NCBI RefSeq assembly: GCF_007097155.1
Contig: NZ_VJWA01000001.1
Location: forward strand, 1,769,501 to 1,833,500
DNA: 64,000 nucleotides
Direction: 5' to 3'
Source: Glacieibacterium frigidum
GTDB lineage: Bacteria; Pseudomonadota; Alphaproteobacteria; Sphingomonadales; Sphingomonadaceae
The first letter of the stretch is position 1. The number at the start of each line of letters is the position of its first letter. This document shows, piece by piece, positions 51,962-60,968 of this stretch. The notes under the pieces were generated by a model. The model ran no database searches. It worked only from the letters and a program-made list of their open reading frames with translations, and was not told where the DNA came from. A program made the translations under genes and the position numbers.

Positions 51962-52207
51962 ATGGACGTCGCGATTGGTGCACGTTGGCAGCTGATGGTC
52001 GACGGCTTGGTTCGCAATGGCCGCTACTCGAGCGCCGAGGACGTGGTCACGGAAGGACTTCGGCTCGTCAGTCAGCACGAGGATCGGCTGGCGGCATTGA
52101 AGACGAAGATCGCGCTGTCGATTGCACGGGGCGGCGCCAGCACCGACGAGGAGGTCGAAGCGGCGATCGAAGCAAAGCTCGCAAGCATGTCCGGTCTCGC
52201 CGATTGA
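51962..52207 (+). CDS. parD: ParD-like antitoxin
   Basis: 81-residue antitoxin of the ParD/CopG group. The N-terminal ribbon-helix-helix (about 1-45, ARWQLMVDGLVRNGRYSSAEDVVTEGLRLVSQHE) binds operator DNA; the C-terminal helix (about 46-75) wraps the toxin. A strong GGAGGAG stands eight bases before its ATG. Its stop overlaps the toxin start by four bases, so antitoxin is made first. Confidence 0.85.
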   Translation: MDVAIGARWQLMVDGLVRNGRYSSAEDVVTEGLRLVSQHEDRLAALKTKIALSIARGGASTDEEVEAAIEAKLASMSGLAD

Positions 52208-52521
52208 CACGCAGGCGGCTCGTCTACCTCGACGGCGCGCGGCTCGATCTACTCGACATCGTCTCGGCAATCGCGGAAGCCAGCGGGAGCCGCGGCGTCG
52301 CAAGCCGCTTCGTTGCAAAGCTTCGTCAGCGCTGTCGGACATTGGCCGATCTGCCAGGGATCGTTGGCACGCTACGACCTGAACTCGGGCCCGACCTGCG
52401 GAGCACGCCGCATGGCAATTATCTGATCTTCTTCCGATACGTCGAAAGCCGCATCGAGATCGTCAACGTCGTGTACGCCGGCCGCGACCTCGAACGCCTG
52501 TTCGAGGTCGCGGCCGACTAA
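52204..52521 (+). CDS. parE: ParE/RelE-family toxin, TTG start
   Basis: 105-residue toxin of the RelE/ParE superfamily. Segments LDGARLDLLDIVSAIAEASG, RTLADLPGIVGTLRPELGPDLRS and the strand pair NYLIFFRYVESRIEIVNVVYAGRDLE fit ParE, which targets DNA gyrase. The start is TTG within the sequence TTGA, overlapping the parD stop; no ATG in the frame gives a complete toxin. Presence of the pair in a metabolic region suggests arrival by transfer, but GC content looks like its neighbours. Confidence 0.85.
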   Translation: MTRRRLVYLDGARLDLLDIVSAIAEASGSRGVASRFVAKLRQRCRTLADLPGIVGTLRPELGPDLRSTPHGNYLIFFRYVESRIEIVNVVYAGRDLERLFEVAAD

Positions 52522-52524
52522 GCC

Positions 52525-53073
52525 TTACCCGCGCGGGTTAGCCTTCACCCAATCCAAAATCTTCTCCGGCGTCGACTCGACATAGGGGTCGCTGTCCGAG
52601 CCGTCGTCGTTCTTGCCGGGCTCTTCGAAGATCACCTTGATCTCGCCGTCGTCGACGACCATCGAATAGCGCCACGAGCGCATGCCGAAGCCTAGGTGCT
52701 CCTTGTTGATCAGCATGCCCATTTCCTTGGTGAAATGGCCGTTGCCGTCAGGGAGCAGCTTGATGTTCGAGACGCCGAGGTTCTTGCCCCACTGGAACAT
52801 CACGAACGCGTCGTTGACGCTGACGCAATAGACCTCGTCGACGCCGCCGTGGCCCTTGATGTCGCCGTAGAGGCGCTCATAGCCCGGGCACTGCTCCGAC
52901 GAGCAGGTCGGCGTGAAGGCGCCGGGCAGCGAGAACACGACGATGCGCTTGCCCTTGAAGATATCGCTCGAGGTGACGTCCTGCCAGCGGAAGGGGTTCG
53001 GCCCATCGACGGTCTCGTCGCGGACGCGGGTCTTGAAAGTGACTTCGGGAACGGGCTGACCGACCATCGACAT
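52525..53073 (-). CDS. Peroxiredoxin (Prx5/type II-like)
   Basis: 182-residue thiol peroxidase. PGAFTPTCSSEQCPGYERLY has the peroxidatic Cys after PxxxTxxC and a second Cys six residues on. It follows the type II (Prx5) pattern, with a DEVYCVSVNDAFVM segment and FTKEMGML as expected. No fused glutaredoxin domain. Reductant probably glutathione or glutaredoxin. Its stop lies three bases past the parE stop; the upstream gap of 75 bases leads to a divergent methyltransferase gene. Confidence 0.9.
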   Translation of the reverse strand: MSMVGQPVPEVTFKTRVRDETVDGPNPFRWQDVTSSDIFKGKRIVVFSLPGAFTPTCSSEQCPGYERLYGDIKGHGGVDEVYCVSVNDAFVMFQWGKNLGVSNIKLLPDGNGHFTKEMGMLINKEHLGFGMRSWRYSMVVDDGEIKVIFEEPGKNDDGSDSDPYVESTPEKILDWVKANPRG

Positions 53074-53148
53074 GGGTAGTGCTCCTTGGCTGTGGTTTGT
53101 GCGACGCAGCGGAGTTAATGACTGTGCGGTCCAAGGGCAACCACCGCA

Positions 53149-53832
53149 ATGCCGCACGCCGAAACGATCGAAGACTTCACCGACTGGTACGCGACGCCGC
53201 CCGGGCGCGAGGCGGCGCGGCTGCTCAGTACGGCGGTGCGCCCGCTGTTGGGCAAGGGCGGGCGGCTGCTCGCGGTGGGGCAGACCGCCCCCGTGCTGAC
53301 GCGCCTCCACGGCCTGCGCCACGAGCGTGTCGCGATGATCGTCGAGACGCCGGTACGCTGGCCGGCGACGGCCGCCTCGCGCAGCGCCGTCGCCGACCCC
53401 GAGCGCCTGCCCTTCGCCGACGCACTGTTCGACGATGCACTGCTGGTCCATGCGCTCGAGCTGTGCGAGCGGCCGCGCGCCGTGCTGCGCGAGTTGTGGC
53501 GGGTGCTGTCGCCGGCGGGCCGCGTCGTGCTGGTGGTGCCCAATCGCGCCGGCATCTGGGCGCGCGTCGAAGCGCTGCCATTCGGCCGTGGTCACCCCTA
53601 TGGCCGCGGGGCGCTGACCCGCCTGCTTGACGACGCGATGTTCGAGGTCGAGTCGTGGTCGACCGCGCTGAGTGCACCGCCGGTCACCCGGCTGCGCTGG
53701 CTCGAGCGCCCGCTGGCCCGCCTCGCGCCGCACCTCGGCGGGGTGCACGTCGTGGCGGCGCGCAAGATCGACGGGCTGCGCCCCGCGGGCAAGGTCAGCG
53801 CGGCGCGCTTCGAGGAGGCGATGGCGAGCTAG
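53149..53832 (+). CDS. Class I SAM-dependent methyltransferase
   Basis: 227 residues with a UbiE-like methyltransferase fold: acidic loop in LLAVGQTAPVLTRLHGL, the motif IV-like FDDALLVHALELCERP (about 96-111) and LRELWRVLSPAGRVVLVVPNR (about 113-133). Motif I is unusual (VGQTAPV instead of D-x-G-x-G), so activity is uncertain. Substrate unknown. It converges with metW, sharing four bases at the 3' ends (both stops TAG). Confidence 0.78.
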   Translation: MPHAETIEDFTDWYATPPGREAARLLSTAVRPLLGKGGRLLAVGQTAPVLTRLHGLRHERVAMIVETPVRWPATAASRSAVADPERLPFADALFDDALLVHALELCERPRAVLRELWRVLSPAGRVVLVVPNRAGIWARVEALPFGRGHPYGRGALTRLLDDAMFEVESWSTALSAPPVTRLRWLERPLARLAPHLGGVHVVAARKIDGLRPAGKVSAARFEEAMAS

Positions 53833-54416
53833 GCGCGAGTCAGCACGAACAGCGCCTGTTCGGCCCGCAGGTTGGGCTGCACCTCGACGCGCCGCCCGCG
53901 GCTGAGGAACACCGACCGCTCGACGCGCACGCCGAGGTCGCGGGTCAGCGCGCGGAAGTCGTCGATCGTGCACAGATGGATGTTGCTCGTCGCATGCCAC
54001 GCCACCGGCAGCGTCTGCGTCACCGGCATCCGCCCGCCGAACATCAGGCTGGCGCGCACCCGCCAATGGCCGAAATTGGGGAAGCTGACGACCGCGCGCC
54101 GCCCGATGCGGAGCAGCTCTGCGACGACCCGGGCGGGATCGCGCATCGCCTGCAGCGTGTCCGACAGGATCACCCAGTCGAAGGCGTCGGCCGGATAGTC
54201 GCCGAGGTCGGCATCGGCGTCGCCCTGAACGACCGAAAGCCCGCGCGCCACGGCCGCCGCGACGTTCGCGCCGTCGAGCTCGATCCCCCGCCCGTCGACC
54301 GCCTTGTCGGTGCGCAAGGCAGCGAGCAGCGCGCCGTCGCCGCAGCCGATATCGAGAACGCGGGCGCGCTCGGGCACGATCGCCGCGATCGCCGCCAGAT
54401 CGGGGCGCAGCGTCAT
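53829..54416 (-). CDS. metW: Methionine biosynthesis protein MetW
   Basis: 195-residue methyltransferase-fold protein that partners MetX. Motif [16 protein letters not shown] (about 19-33), motif acidic RGIELDG, then [17 protein letters not shown] and [18 protein letters not shown], a MetW signature. In bacteria with this pair MetW is needed for full MetX activity. The ATG overlaps the metX stop by four bases (ATGA). Confidence 0.93.
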   Translation of the reverse strand: MTLRPDLAAIAAIVPERARVLDIGCGDGALLAALRTDKAVDGRGIELDGANVAAAVARGLSVVQGDADADLGDYPADAFDWVILSDTLQAMRDPARVVAELLRIGRRAVVSFPNFGHWRVRASLMFGGRMPVTQTLPVAWHATSNIHLCTIDDFRALTRDLGVRVERSVFLSRGRRVEVQPNLRAEQALFVLTRA

Positions 54417-55525
54417 GCGCCGGCTCGCAGGAAGCCGTCGACGACGCGGTTCATCTCGGGGGTGTCGAGCAGGAAGGCGTCGTGGCCGTGCGGGCTCTCG
54501 AGCTCGACGAAGCTGACCTCCGCTCCCGCAGCGTTCAGCGCCCGCACGATGCGTCGCGATTCGGTCGTCGGGTACAGCCAGTCGCTGGTGAAGCTGACCA
54601 GGGCGAAGCGCGTCCGCGTGCCCTTGAACGCGTCCGCCAGCCGCCCGTCGTGCGGCGCGGCAAGGTCGAAATAGTCCATCGCGCGCGTGATATAGAGGTA
54701 GGAATTGGCGTCGAAACGGTCGACGAAGCTCAGGCCCTGGTGGCGCAGGTAGGATTCGACCTGGAACTCGGCGTCGAAGCCGAAGCCCAGTGCCTCGCGG
54801 TCCTGCAGACGGCGGCCGAACTTCTCGGTCAGCCCGGCCTCCGACAGATAGGTGATATGCGCGGCCATGCGCGCCACCGACAGACCCGCGGCGGGCGGCG
54901 TGTCGCCGTAGTTGCCGTGCCGCCAGCCGGGATCGGCCATGATCGCCTGGCGCCCGACCTCGTGAAAGGCGATGTTCTGCGCCGAATGCCGCGCCGCGCT
55001 GGCGATGACGACCGCCGACCGGACCCGGTCGGGCGCGGTCGCGGCGAGTTGCAGCACCTGCATCCCACCCATCGACCCGCCGACAGCGGCGGCGAGCACG
55101 CGCACCCCCAGATGATCGAGCAGCGCGAGTTGCGCCGCGACCATGTCGGCGATGGTGATAACCGGGAAGCACATGGCATAGATGTCGCCGGCGGGGCCGA
55201 TGCTGCCCGGCCCTGTACTGCCCGAACAGCCGCCCAGCACGTTGGAGCAGACGATGAAGTGCCGCGCCGGGTCGACCGGCTTCCCCGCCCCGACCAGGCG
55301 CGGCCACCAGCCGGGCTTGCCGGTGCGCGGGTGGAGCGACGCGACATGCTGGTCGCCGGTCAGCGCGTGGCAGATCAGCACCGCGTTCGAGGCGTCGGCA
55401 TTCAGCGTGCCATAGGTTTCGTACGCCACATCCACGCCGTGCAGCGCCTGGCCCGACGCGAGGGTCAGCGGTGCGGCCAGCCTGACGCGGCGGTCGAGGC
55501 CGAAACGGATGTCGTCGCCGGGCAT
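54413..55525 (-). CDS. metX: Homoserine O-acyltransferase MetX
   Basis: 370-residue alpha/beta-hydrolase-fold enzyme that acylates homoserine, the entry step of methionine synthesis. Nucleophile Ser in [10 protein letters not shown] (about 150), ALTGDQHVA near the substrate, acid Asp in SFTSDWLYP (about 307) and His in SPHGHDAFL (about 340). Sequence class is MetX; whether the donor is acetyl- or succinyl-CoA depends on a few residues and cannot be read safely. With metW in a two-gene overlap; the LysR gene upstream ends 11 bases before its ATG. Confidence 0.93.
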   Translation of the reverse strand: MPGDDIRFGLDRRVRLAAPLTLASGQALHGVDVAYETYGTLNADASNAVLICHALTGDQHVASLHPRTGKPGWWPRLVGAGKPVDPARHFIVCSNVLGGCSGSTGPGSIGPAGDIYAMCFPVITIADMVAAQLALLDHLGVRVLAAAVGGSMGGMQVLQLAATAPDRVRSAVVIASAARHSAQNIAFHEVGRQAIMADPGWRHGNYGDTPPAAGLSVARMAAHITYLSEAGLTEKFGRRLQDREALGFGFDAEFQVESYLRHQGLSFVDRFDANSYLYITRAMDYFDLAAPHDGRLADAFKGTRTRFALVSFTSDWLYPTTESRRIVRALNAAGAEVSFVELESPHGHDAFLLDTPEMNRVVDGFLRAGA

Positions 55526-55536
55526 GGTCGCGCTGG

Positions 55537-56451
55537 TTAGGGGCGGGGCGCGGCGGGCGCAACGGGCTTGGCCCGCGCCAGCGCCGTCAGCCGCACCGCG
55601 AGGAAGTCGATCACCACGCGCACCCGCGGCGTGTGACGGACGCGCTCGTGGGTCAGCAGCCAGATGCCGCGCCCGGCCTTGTTGACCATCGGCAGGCAGC
55701 AGACGAGGCTGGGGTCGGCATCGGCGACGATGCTCGGCAGCACCGCGGGGCCGAGGCCGGCGCGCACCGCCGCGAGCAGCCCGAGCGCGCTGTCGTACTC
55801 GGTCGCCACGGCACCTTCGAGGCCGTGCTGCCTGAGCCAGGCGAGGTAGTAGAACCACACCCCCTCGCCGCCGCCGCCGACGAGGCTGTGGCCGCGCAGG
55901 TCCTCGACCGAGGTCGGCAGGCCGTACTGCGCGGCGTAGTCGCGGCTGCAATACACCGTCCACATATCGTCGGCGACGCGGCGACCGACGACGCCGGTGC
56001 CGCTCAGGCCGCCGACGCTGCGCACCGCGACATCGGCCGCGCCGCCCGCCAGGTCGCGCAGCGCGGCGCTGGTGTCGAGCTCGATGCGGATCGCCGGATA
56101 GGCGTCGTGAAGCTCGCGCAGCATCGGCGCGAGGATTGTCGCGGCGATGATCTCCGACGTCGTGACGCGGACCGTGCCGCTGACATCGCGTGCCGCACCC
56201 GCGGCGGCGTCGGTCACCGCAGCAGCCGCCGCCTCGACGCCGCGCGCCCGGGCGACAAGCGCCTCGCCGATTGGCGTCAGGCGGTATCCGGCGGGGCGCT
56301 TCTCGAACAGGGTAACGCCCAGATCCGCCTCGAGCGCCGCAACGCGTCGTGCCGCGGTCGTCTGGCTGACGCGCAGCATCCGCCCAGCCGCAAGCGTACT
56401 GCCCGTCTGTGCGACGGCGAGGAAATAGCGAAGGTCGCCCCAGTCGAACAC
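55537..56451 (-). CDS. LysR family transcriptional regulator
   Basis: 304 residues. Winged helix-turn-helix (about 1-60, [40 protein letters not shown]) and the effector domain (about 85-290). The start is taken as GTG giving [10 protein letters not shown], the usual beginning of this subgroup; an ATG 39 bases upstream would fall in overlapping palindromes that look like its operator. Same direction as metX-metW and 11 bases upstream, so it may be cotranscribed with and possibly control them, though LysR genes normally diverge from targets (here the UrcA gene diverges). Confidence 0.85.
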   Translation of the reverse strand: MFDWGDLRYFLAVAQTGSTLAAGRMLRVSQTTAARRVAALEADLGVTLFEKRPAGYRLTPIGEALVARARGVEAAAAAVTDAAAGAARDVSGTVRVTTSEIIAATILAPMLRELHDAYPAIRIELDTSAALRDLAGGAADVAVRSVGGLSGTGVVGRRVADDMWTVYCSRDYAAQYGLPTSVEDLRGHSLVGGGGEGVWFYYLAWLRQHGLEGAVATEYDSALGLLAAVRAGLGPAVLPSIVADADPSLVCCLPMVNKAGRGIWLLTHERVRHTPRVRVVIDFLAVRLTALARAKPVAPAAPRP

Positions 56452-56460
56452 GCCGTCATT

Positions 56461-56486
56461 CTGCACGAATGCAGTACCGCACTGCA
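56461..56486. promoter_or_regulatory. Overlapping palindromes, candidate LysR operator
   Basis: CTGCA-CGAA-TGCAG and TGCAGT-ACCGC-ACTGCA overlap in 26 bases directly before the lysR GTG and 86 bases before the divergent UrcA gene. The second dyad matches the T-N11-A layout of LysR sites. It argues for the GTG start and for autoregulation. Confidence 0.6.
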
Positions 56487-56571
56487 ACATCGTTGTTCAC
56501 GCGGAGCGGTCCCGGCGGCGTACGACGGTCTTGCGCCGCCCCTCCCCACCCCGGCGCCTTCGGAGGCTCCC

Positions 56572-56871
56572 ATGAAACTCCTTCTCGCTCTCGCCGCTGT
56601 CGTGTCGCTCGGTGCACCCGCCATCGCCCAGCCGGTCAGCATCGTTGTCGGCACCGCCGACCTCAACCTCGCCAGCGCGACCGGCCAGACCCGTCTCGAC
56701 CGCCGCATCGCGCGTGCCGCCGAAGCGGCGTGCGGCGCGGCATCGACGATCGATCTCGTCGGGCAGAAGCGCGTCCGCGACTGCCGCGTCGCCGCGGTGG
56801 CATCGGCCGCGCCGCAGCGCGATGCCGTGCTTGCGCTGGCGCCGGTGGCGGTCGCGTCGGCGGCACGCTGA
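56572..56871 (+). CDS. UrcA family protein
   Basis: 99 residues: signal peptide MKLLLALAAVVSLGAPAIAQ then the short UrcA domain (VVGTADLNLASATGQTRLDRRIARAAEAACGAA), with two Cys (about 54 and 70) likely forming a disulfide. UrcA proteins are common, unnamed exported proteins of alphaproteobacteria with no settled function. GGAGG lies 6 bases before the ATG. Diverges from the LysR gene. Confidence 0.85.
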   Translation: MKLLLALAAVVSLGAPAIAQPVSIVVGTADLNLASATGQTRLDRRIARAAEAACGAASTIDLVGQKRVRDCRVAAVASAAPQRDAVLALAPVAVASAAR

Positions 56872-56923
56872 CGCGGGTCCGGGCGGTCGACGGGGGCGGC
56901 GGCGCGCGCTAAGAGCCGCGCCC

Positions 56924-58030
56924 ATGACCACCGCCCCGCAGATGAAGCCCTGGGTCGACGCCATCGCCCCCTATGTTCCGGGCAAGGCGAAGATCGACGG
57001 CCGCCCCGTCGTCGCCAAGCTGTCGTCGAACGAGAACCCGTTCGGCCCCTCCCCGCGCGCCGTCGCGGCGATGCAGGAGGTGCTGACGGGTTCGCACCGC
57101 TACCCCGACCCGGCATCGACCGAGCTTCGCCAGGCCCTCGGCGCGCACCACAATATCGACCCCGACCGCATCGTCTGCGGCACCGGGTCAGACGAGATTA
57201 TCCACCTCGTTGCGGGCGCCTTCGCAGGGCCCGGCGACGAGGTGCTCCACGTCCGCTACGGTTTCGCGGTCTACGAGATCGCGGCGAAGCGCGTCGGCGC
57301 GACGGTCGTGGTCGCGCCCGACAACGACTATGGCACCGACGTCGATGCCCTGCTCGCGTGCGTGACACCGCGCACCCGCGTGGTCTTCGTGGCGAACCCG
57401 AACAACCCGACGGGCACCATCATTCCCGCGTCCGAGATCCGCCGCCTGCACGCCGCACTGCCGTCGAACTGCATCTTCGCGCTCGACTGCGCCTATGCCG
57501 AGTTTGCGGAAGGGGAGTACGAGGACGGCCTCGCGCTCGCCGACGCGCACGCCAACGTCGTGACGATGCGGACCTTCTCGAAGATCCACGGCCTCGCCGC
57601 GCAGCGCATCGGCTGGGGCTATGCGCAGCCGGCGGTGGTCGCCGCGATGCATCGCATCCGCGCGCCCTTCAACGTGCCGACGACGGGCCAGGCGGGCGCG
57701 GTCGCGGCGCTGGCGGACCACGACTGGGTGGCGAAGACGCGCGACCACACGCTCGAATGGCGGCGCTGGCTGTTGGGCGAGATCACCGCGATGGGCAACA
57801 AAGGGCTGCGCGCTATCCCCTCGGCGGCCAACTTCGTACTGGTCGAGTTTCCGGCCGAAGGTCCGCTGACCGCCGAAAAGGCCAACGCCGCGCTGACCGC
57901 CGACGGCATCATCGCGCGCTACCTGGCGGTGCAGAACATGCCGCGCTGCATTCGCATCTCGGTCGGCACCGAGGCCGAGACGCGCGCCGCGGTCGCCTCG
58001 CTGCGCGCCTTCGTCGAAGCAAACGGCTGA
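56924..58030 (+). CDS. hisC: Histidinol-phosphate aminotransferase HisC
   Basis: 368-residue PLP aminotransferase for histidine synthesis, also able to act on aromatic substrates. LSSNENPFGPSP (about 33-44), NPNNPTGT (about 160-167), DCAYAEFA and the PLP Lys in TFSKIHGLAAQRIGW (Lys about 219) are visible. Next to a tyrC gene with a one-base stop/start overlap, it probably also supplies the aromatic amino transfer for tyrosine and phenylalanine, as described for Zymomonas-type hisC-tyrC pairs. Confidence 0.93.
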   Translation: MTTAPQMKPWVDAIAPYVPGKAKIDGRPVVAKLSSNENPFGPSPRAVAAMQEVLTGSHRYPDPASTELRQALGAHHNIDPDRIVCGTGSDEIIHLVAGAFAGPGDEVLHVRYGFAVYEIAAKRVGATVVVAPDNDYGTDVDALLACVTPRTRVVFVANPNNPTGTIIPASEIRRLHAALPSNCIFALDCAYAEFAEGEYEDGLALADAHANVVTMRTFSKIHGLAAQRIGWGYAQPAVVAAMHRIRAPFNVPTTGQAGAVAALADHDWVAKTRDHTLEWRRWLLGEITAMGNKGLRAIPSAANFVLVEFPAEGPLTAEKANAALTADGIIARYLAVQNMPRCIRISVGTEAETRAAVASLRAFVEANG

Positions 58031-58938
58031 TGCTGCCTTTCGCGCGGGTCGCGGTGATCGGCATGGGGCTGATCGGCTCGTCGCTGACGCGCGCCATCCG
58101 GGCGAAGCTGCCGACGGTGCACCTGACCGTTCACGATGCCGACGCTGCGGTGCGCGAGCGCGTCGTCGACCTCGACCTCGCCGACGATGTCACCGACACG
58201 CCGGGTGCGGCGGTGATCGATGCCGACCTGGTGATCCTCGCAGTGCCCGTGCTCGCGATGATGAAGGTAGCGGCCGCAATCGCTGCCGACCTGCCCGCGG
58301 GCTGCGTCGTGTCGGACACCGGTTCGGTCAAGGGTAGCGTCCTCGCCGACCTTTCGGAGGCGCTGCCCGAGGGCATCGCCATCGTCCCCGCGCACCCGGT
58401 CGCGGGCACCGAGCAGTCGGGCCCCGACGCGGGCTTCGCGACATTGTTCGACGCGCGCTGGTGCATCCTGACGCCGCCGGTCGATGCCGACGCCTTCGCG
58501 GTGGCGCGCATCACTGAGTTCTGGACGCGGCTGGGCGCCCGCGTCGAGGTGATGACCCCCGAGCATCACGATCTCGTCCTGGCCGTGACCAGCCACCTGC
58601 CCCACCTGATCGCCTATTCGATCGTCGGCACTGCTTCGGACCTCGAGAGCGTCACGCGGTCGGAGGTCATCAAGTATTCGGCGGGCGGTTTCCGCGACTT
58701 CACGCGCATCGCAGCAAGCGATCCCGTCATGTGGCGCGACGTCTTCCTGTCGAACAAGGACGCGGTGCTCAACGTCCTGCAACGCTTCAGCGAGGACCTG
58801 ACCGCGCTGCAGCGCGCGATCCGCTGGGGCGACGGCGACTATCTGGAGGCGCTGTTCTCGCGCACCCGCGCGGTCCGCCGCGGCATCGTCGACGAGGGCC
58901 AGGATACGGGCGACGCCGACTTCGGGCGGCGGCACTAG
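58030..58938 (+). CDS. tyrC: Cyclohexadienyl (prephenate/arogenate) dehydrogenase
   Basis: 302-residue NAD-binding enzyme of tyrosine synthesis. Rossmann VIGMGLIGSSL (about 9-19), NAD loop DTGSVKG (about 97-103), catalytic His in PAHPVAGTEQSG (about 116-127) and SHLPHLIAYSIV. No ACT or chorismate mutase domain, so no feedback by tyrosine through this protein. TGATG overlap with hisC. Its end shares four bases with the stop of the DUF1761-like gene on the other strand. Confidence 0.94.
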   Translation: MLPFARVAVIGMGLIGSSLTRAIRAKLPTVHLTVHDADAAVRERVVDLDLADDVTDTPGAAVIDADLVILAVPVLAMMKVAAAIAADLPAGCVVSDTGSVKGSVLADLSEALPEGIAIVPAHPVAGTEQSGPDAGFATLFDARWCILTPPVDADAFAVARITEFWTRLGARVEVMTPEHHDLVLAVTSHLPHLIAYSIVGTASDLESVTRSEVIKYSAGGFRDFTRIAASDPVMWRDVFLSNKDAVLNVLQRFSEDLTALQRAIRWGDGDYLEALFSRTRAVRRGIVDEGQDTGDADFGRRH

Positions 58939-59324
58939 GGGGTCGGCGGCGGCGTCAGCCCCAGGCTGTGCAGCACGATCGCCTGCACGACCATGACGAG
59001 CAGCCAGTGCCCGAGGTCGGCCGCGACCACGCCCCAGCTTTGCGCGCGGTAGCGCAAGGTCAGCGCCAGCGACGGCACGACGAAGCCCGCCCAGATCACC
59101 ACGCCGCTGCCGATCGCCATGATCAACGGGTCGGCCTGCTTCGGCGCGAGGATCAGCGCACCCGCGAGGATCGCCGCGAGCCAGAAGCCCGCAATCGCCG
59201 CCACCACGACGGTGCCGCCCGTCAGGCGCCCCTTGCCGACGGCGAGGTGCCAGACATAGCCGACGGCGAGCCCCGCCAGCGTCGCGAGCGCGATCTGGAA
59301 GTGATTGATGACAATATAGATCAT
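58935..59324 (-). CDS. DUF1761-like membrane protein
   Basis: 129 residues with four predicted membrane segments (about 8-27, 37-60, 68-88 and 102-121), in the layout of the DUF1761 family. YVWHLAVGKGR (about 23-33) and SWGVVAADLGHWLLVMVVQ are characteristic. No function known. It stands between the tyrosine gene and the lipid operon, reading away from the first. Confidence 0.7.
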   Translation of the reverse strand: MIYIVINHFQIALATLAGLAVGYVWHLAVGKGRLTGGTVVVAAIAGFWLAAILAGALILAPKQADPLIMAIGSGVVIWAGFVVPSLALTLRYRAQSWGVVAADLGHWLLVMVVQAIVLHSLGLTPPPTP

Positions 59325-59331
59325 GGCCGGC

Positions 59332-60282
59332 CTAACGCAGCGCCGGGCAAGGCGGTTGCTGCCCTCGCACCGGGCGGCCCGGCGTGGGCATGCCGGTCAG
59401 TGTCCACGCCCCCGGCGAGCCGCCGAACGCCAGTTTGACCGGAATACGCAGCCGCTGCTCGCTGACCCGCCCGTCCGCGAGCGCCGCCTGGACCGACAGC
59501 GGGCACGTCGTCAGGATCGTCCCGGTAACGCGCGGCCGACCGGCCGCCGCGACCAGCGTCGCGTCGAGGCGCAGCACCTGCCCCGTCGCGTCGCCGAGCG
59601 TCAGGCCGCGCACCTCGACCGTGCCCTTGCCCGCCCAGCGGGCATAATCGACCAGCCGCGTCGGCCCGGTGACGCGCAGGTCGCCGGCGAGGCGCAGCGG
59701 CGCCCCCTTGCCCATCTGCACCCCCTCGCCCGCCAGCACGACCTGCGCGCGCTCGGGCAGCGTCGCCGACCAAGCCTCGGGCAGGCGGCCGGGGATCTCG
59801 CGGAAATGCACTTCGAGGGTCTTCGCGAGGACGCTGCCGCCGAGCAGCGCCGCATCGACGCGCGCCGCGTCGAGGACCGTCGACAGCCGCGCGACGACGC
59901 CCTTCTTGTCGAGGTGCAGGCTGGTCTGCGCCGACCTGGCCGCGATGCTGACGCCCGCCTCCGCCAGCGCCGGGATGCGTGCGACGATGCGTGGATCGGT
60001 GCTGCGCAGCACGGTCAGGTCGCTCTGGAACGGCCCGCGGTTGAGCACCGCCTGCGCTGCCGAGACGCGCGCGTCGATATCGGGGGCGAGCGACTTTCGC
60101 GCCGGGGAGCCGACGACTGCTTCCAGCCGATAGGGAAAGCCGCCGACGCTGAGCGAGCTGCCCGGCAGCACGCGCGCGATTTCGGCGCGAAACGCGTCGC
60201 GCTGGCCCGACCAGTACCAGTAGTAACCGCCGACCCCGGCGACCAGCGGCACCAGCGTCAGCCACAGCGGAAAGCGCTTCAT
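59332..60282 (-). CDS. DUF2125 family envelope protein
   Basis: 316 residues with an N-terminal membrane helix (MKRFPLWLTLVPLVAGVGGYYWYW) and a long exported beta-rich part with paired repeats of RLEAVVGSP, LHFREIPGRL and VEVRGLTLGD strands, as seen in DUF2125. The lack of helices fits a barrel- or AsmA-like envelope protein. Its ATG overlaps the plsC stop by four bases; last gene of the acpP-fabF run. Confidence 0.8.
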   Translation of the reverse strand: MKRFPLWLTLVPLVAGVGGYYWYWSGQRDAFRAEIARVLPGSSLSVGGFPYRLEAVVGSPARKSLAPDIDARVSAAQAVLNRGPFQSDLTVLRSTDPRIVARIPALAEAGVSIAARSAQTSLHLDKKGVVARLSTVLDAARVDAALLGGSVLAKTLEVHFREIPGRLPEAWSATLPERAQVVLAGEGVQMGKGAPLRLAGDLRVTGPTRLVDYARWAGKGTVEVRGLTLGDATGQVLRLDATLVAAAGRPRVTGTILTTCPLSVQAALADGRVSEQRLRIPVKLAFGGSPGAWTLTGMPTPGRPVRGQQPPCPALR

Positions 60283-60968
60283 GACGGGTTCAACGCATTG
60301 ATCGCAGCGTGGACGCGCGCCTCGATCTCGGCGCGGTCGAGGCCCGGCGGGATCGTCTCGCCGAAGCGCATCGTGATCGTGCCCGCCTGCTTGACGAAGC
60401 CCTTGCGCCACACGAGCCCGCTGTCGAGCGCCACCGGCACGACGGGCAATTTGAGCAGTCGATAAAGACCGGCAAACCCGGGCTTCAGTTCGGGCGCCTC
60501 GCCGACGGGCACGCGCGTGCCTTCGGCAAAGATCACCACCGGGCGGTCGTTGGTCTTGGCGACCTGCGCCGCGCGCATCATCGTCCGCATCGCCGCGGTC
60601 GAGGCGTCGCGGTCGATCGGGATCGTGCCCTGCTTGCGCGCGACATAGCCCCAGATCGGGATGTTGAGCAGCTCGGCCTTCATCACCACCGCGGGGTCGT
60701 CGAACAGGTAGAGGGTCAGGATCGTCTCGTACGCCGCCTGGTGCTTGGCGGCGACGATCACCGCATGCTGCGGCACCGTCCCCTCGACGCGCAGCCGCAC
60801 GCCGAGCAGGTGGGTCGAGGTCCAGACGAACCAGCGCGACCAGTATTTCGACATGTAGCGCAGTGCGGGTCGCGACACCGGCGCGGTCAGCGCGGCGACC
60901 GACACGATCGGTACCGACCCCAGGTAGAACACCACCGTGAAGACCAGCGAACGCAGAAACGCGATCAT
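60279..60968 (-). CDS. plsC: 1-Acyl-sn-glycerol-3-phosphate acyltransferase PlsC
   Basis: 229-residue membrane enzyme adding the second acyl chain to make phosphatidic acid. N-terminal helix (about 5-25), catalytic motif KHQAAYE (about 78-84; His with Glu in the place of the usual Asp), FAEGTRVP (about 148-155) and a central IDRDASTAAM loop. Overlaps the YdcF gene by four bases. Together with fabF and acpP it links fatty-acid and phospholipid synthesis. Confidence 0.92.
   Translation of the reverse strand: MIAFLRSLVFTVVFYLGSVPIVSVAALTAPVSRPALRYMSKYWSRWFVWTSTHLLGVRLRVEGTVPQHAVIVAAKHQAAYETILTLYLFDDPAVVMKAELLNIPIWGYVARKQGTIPIDRDASTAAMRTMMRAAQVAKTNDRPVVIFAEGTRVPVGEAPELKPGFAGLYRLLKLPVVPVALDSGLVWRKGFVKQAGTITMRFGETIPPGLDRAEIEARVHAAINALNPS

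Noticed and set aside
51962-52521. Prophage or genomic island around parDE
   Set aside because: No integrase, att repeats or composition change are seen; only the toxin pair is accessory.
55526-55536. SAM-type riboswitch before metX
   Set aside because: Only 11 bases lie between the LysR stop and metX, so there is no room for one.
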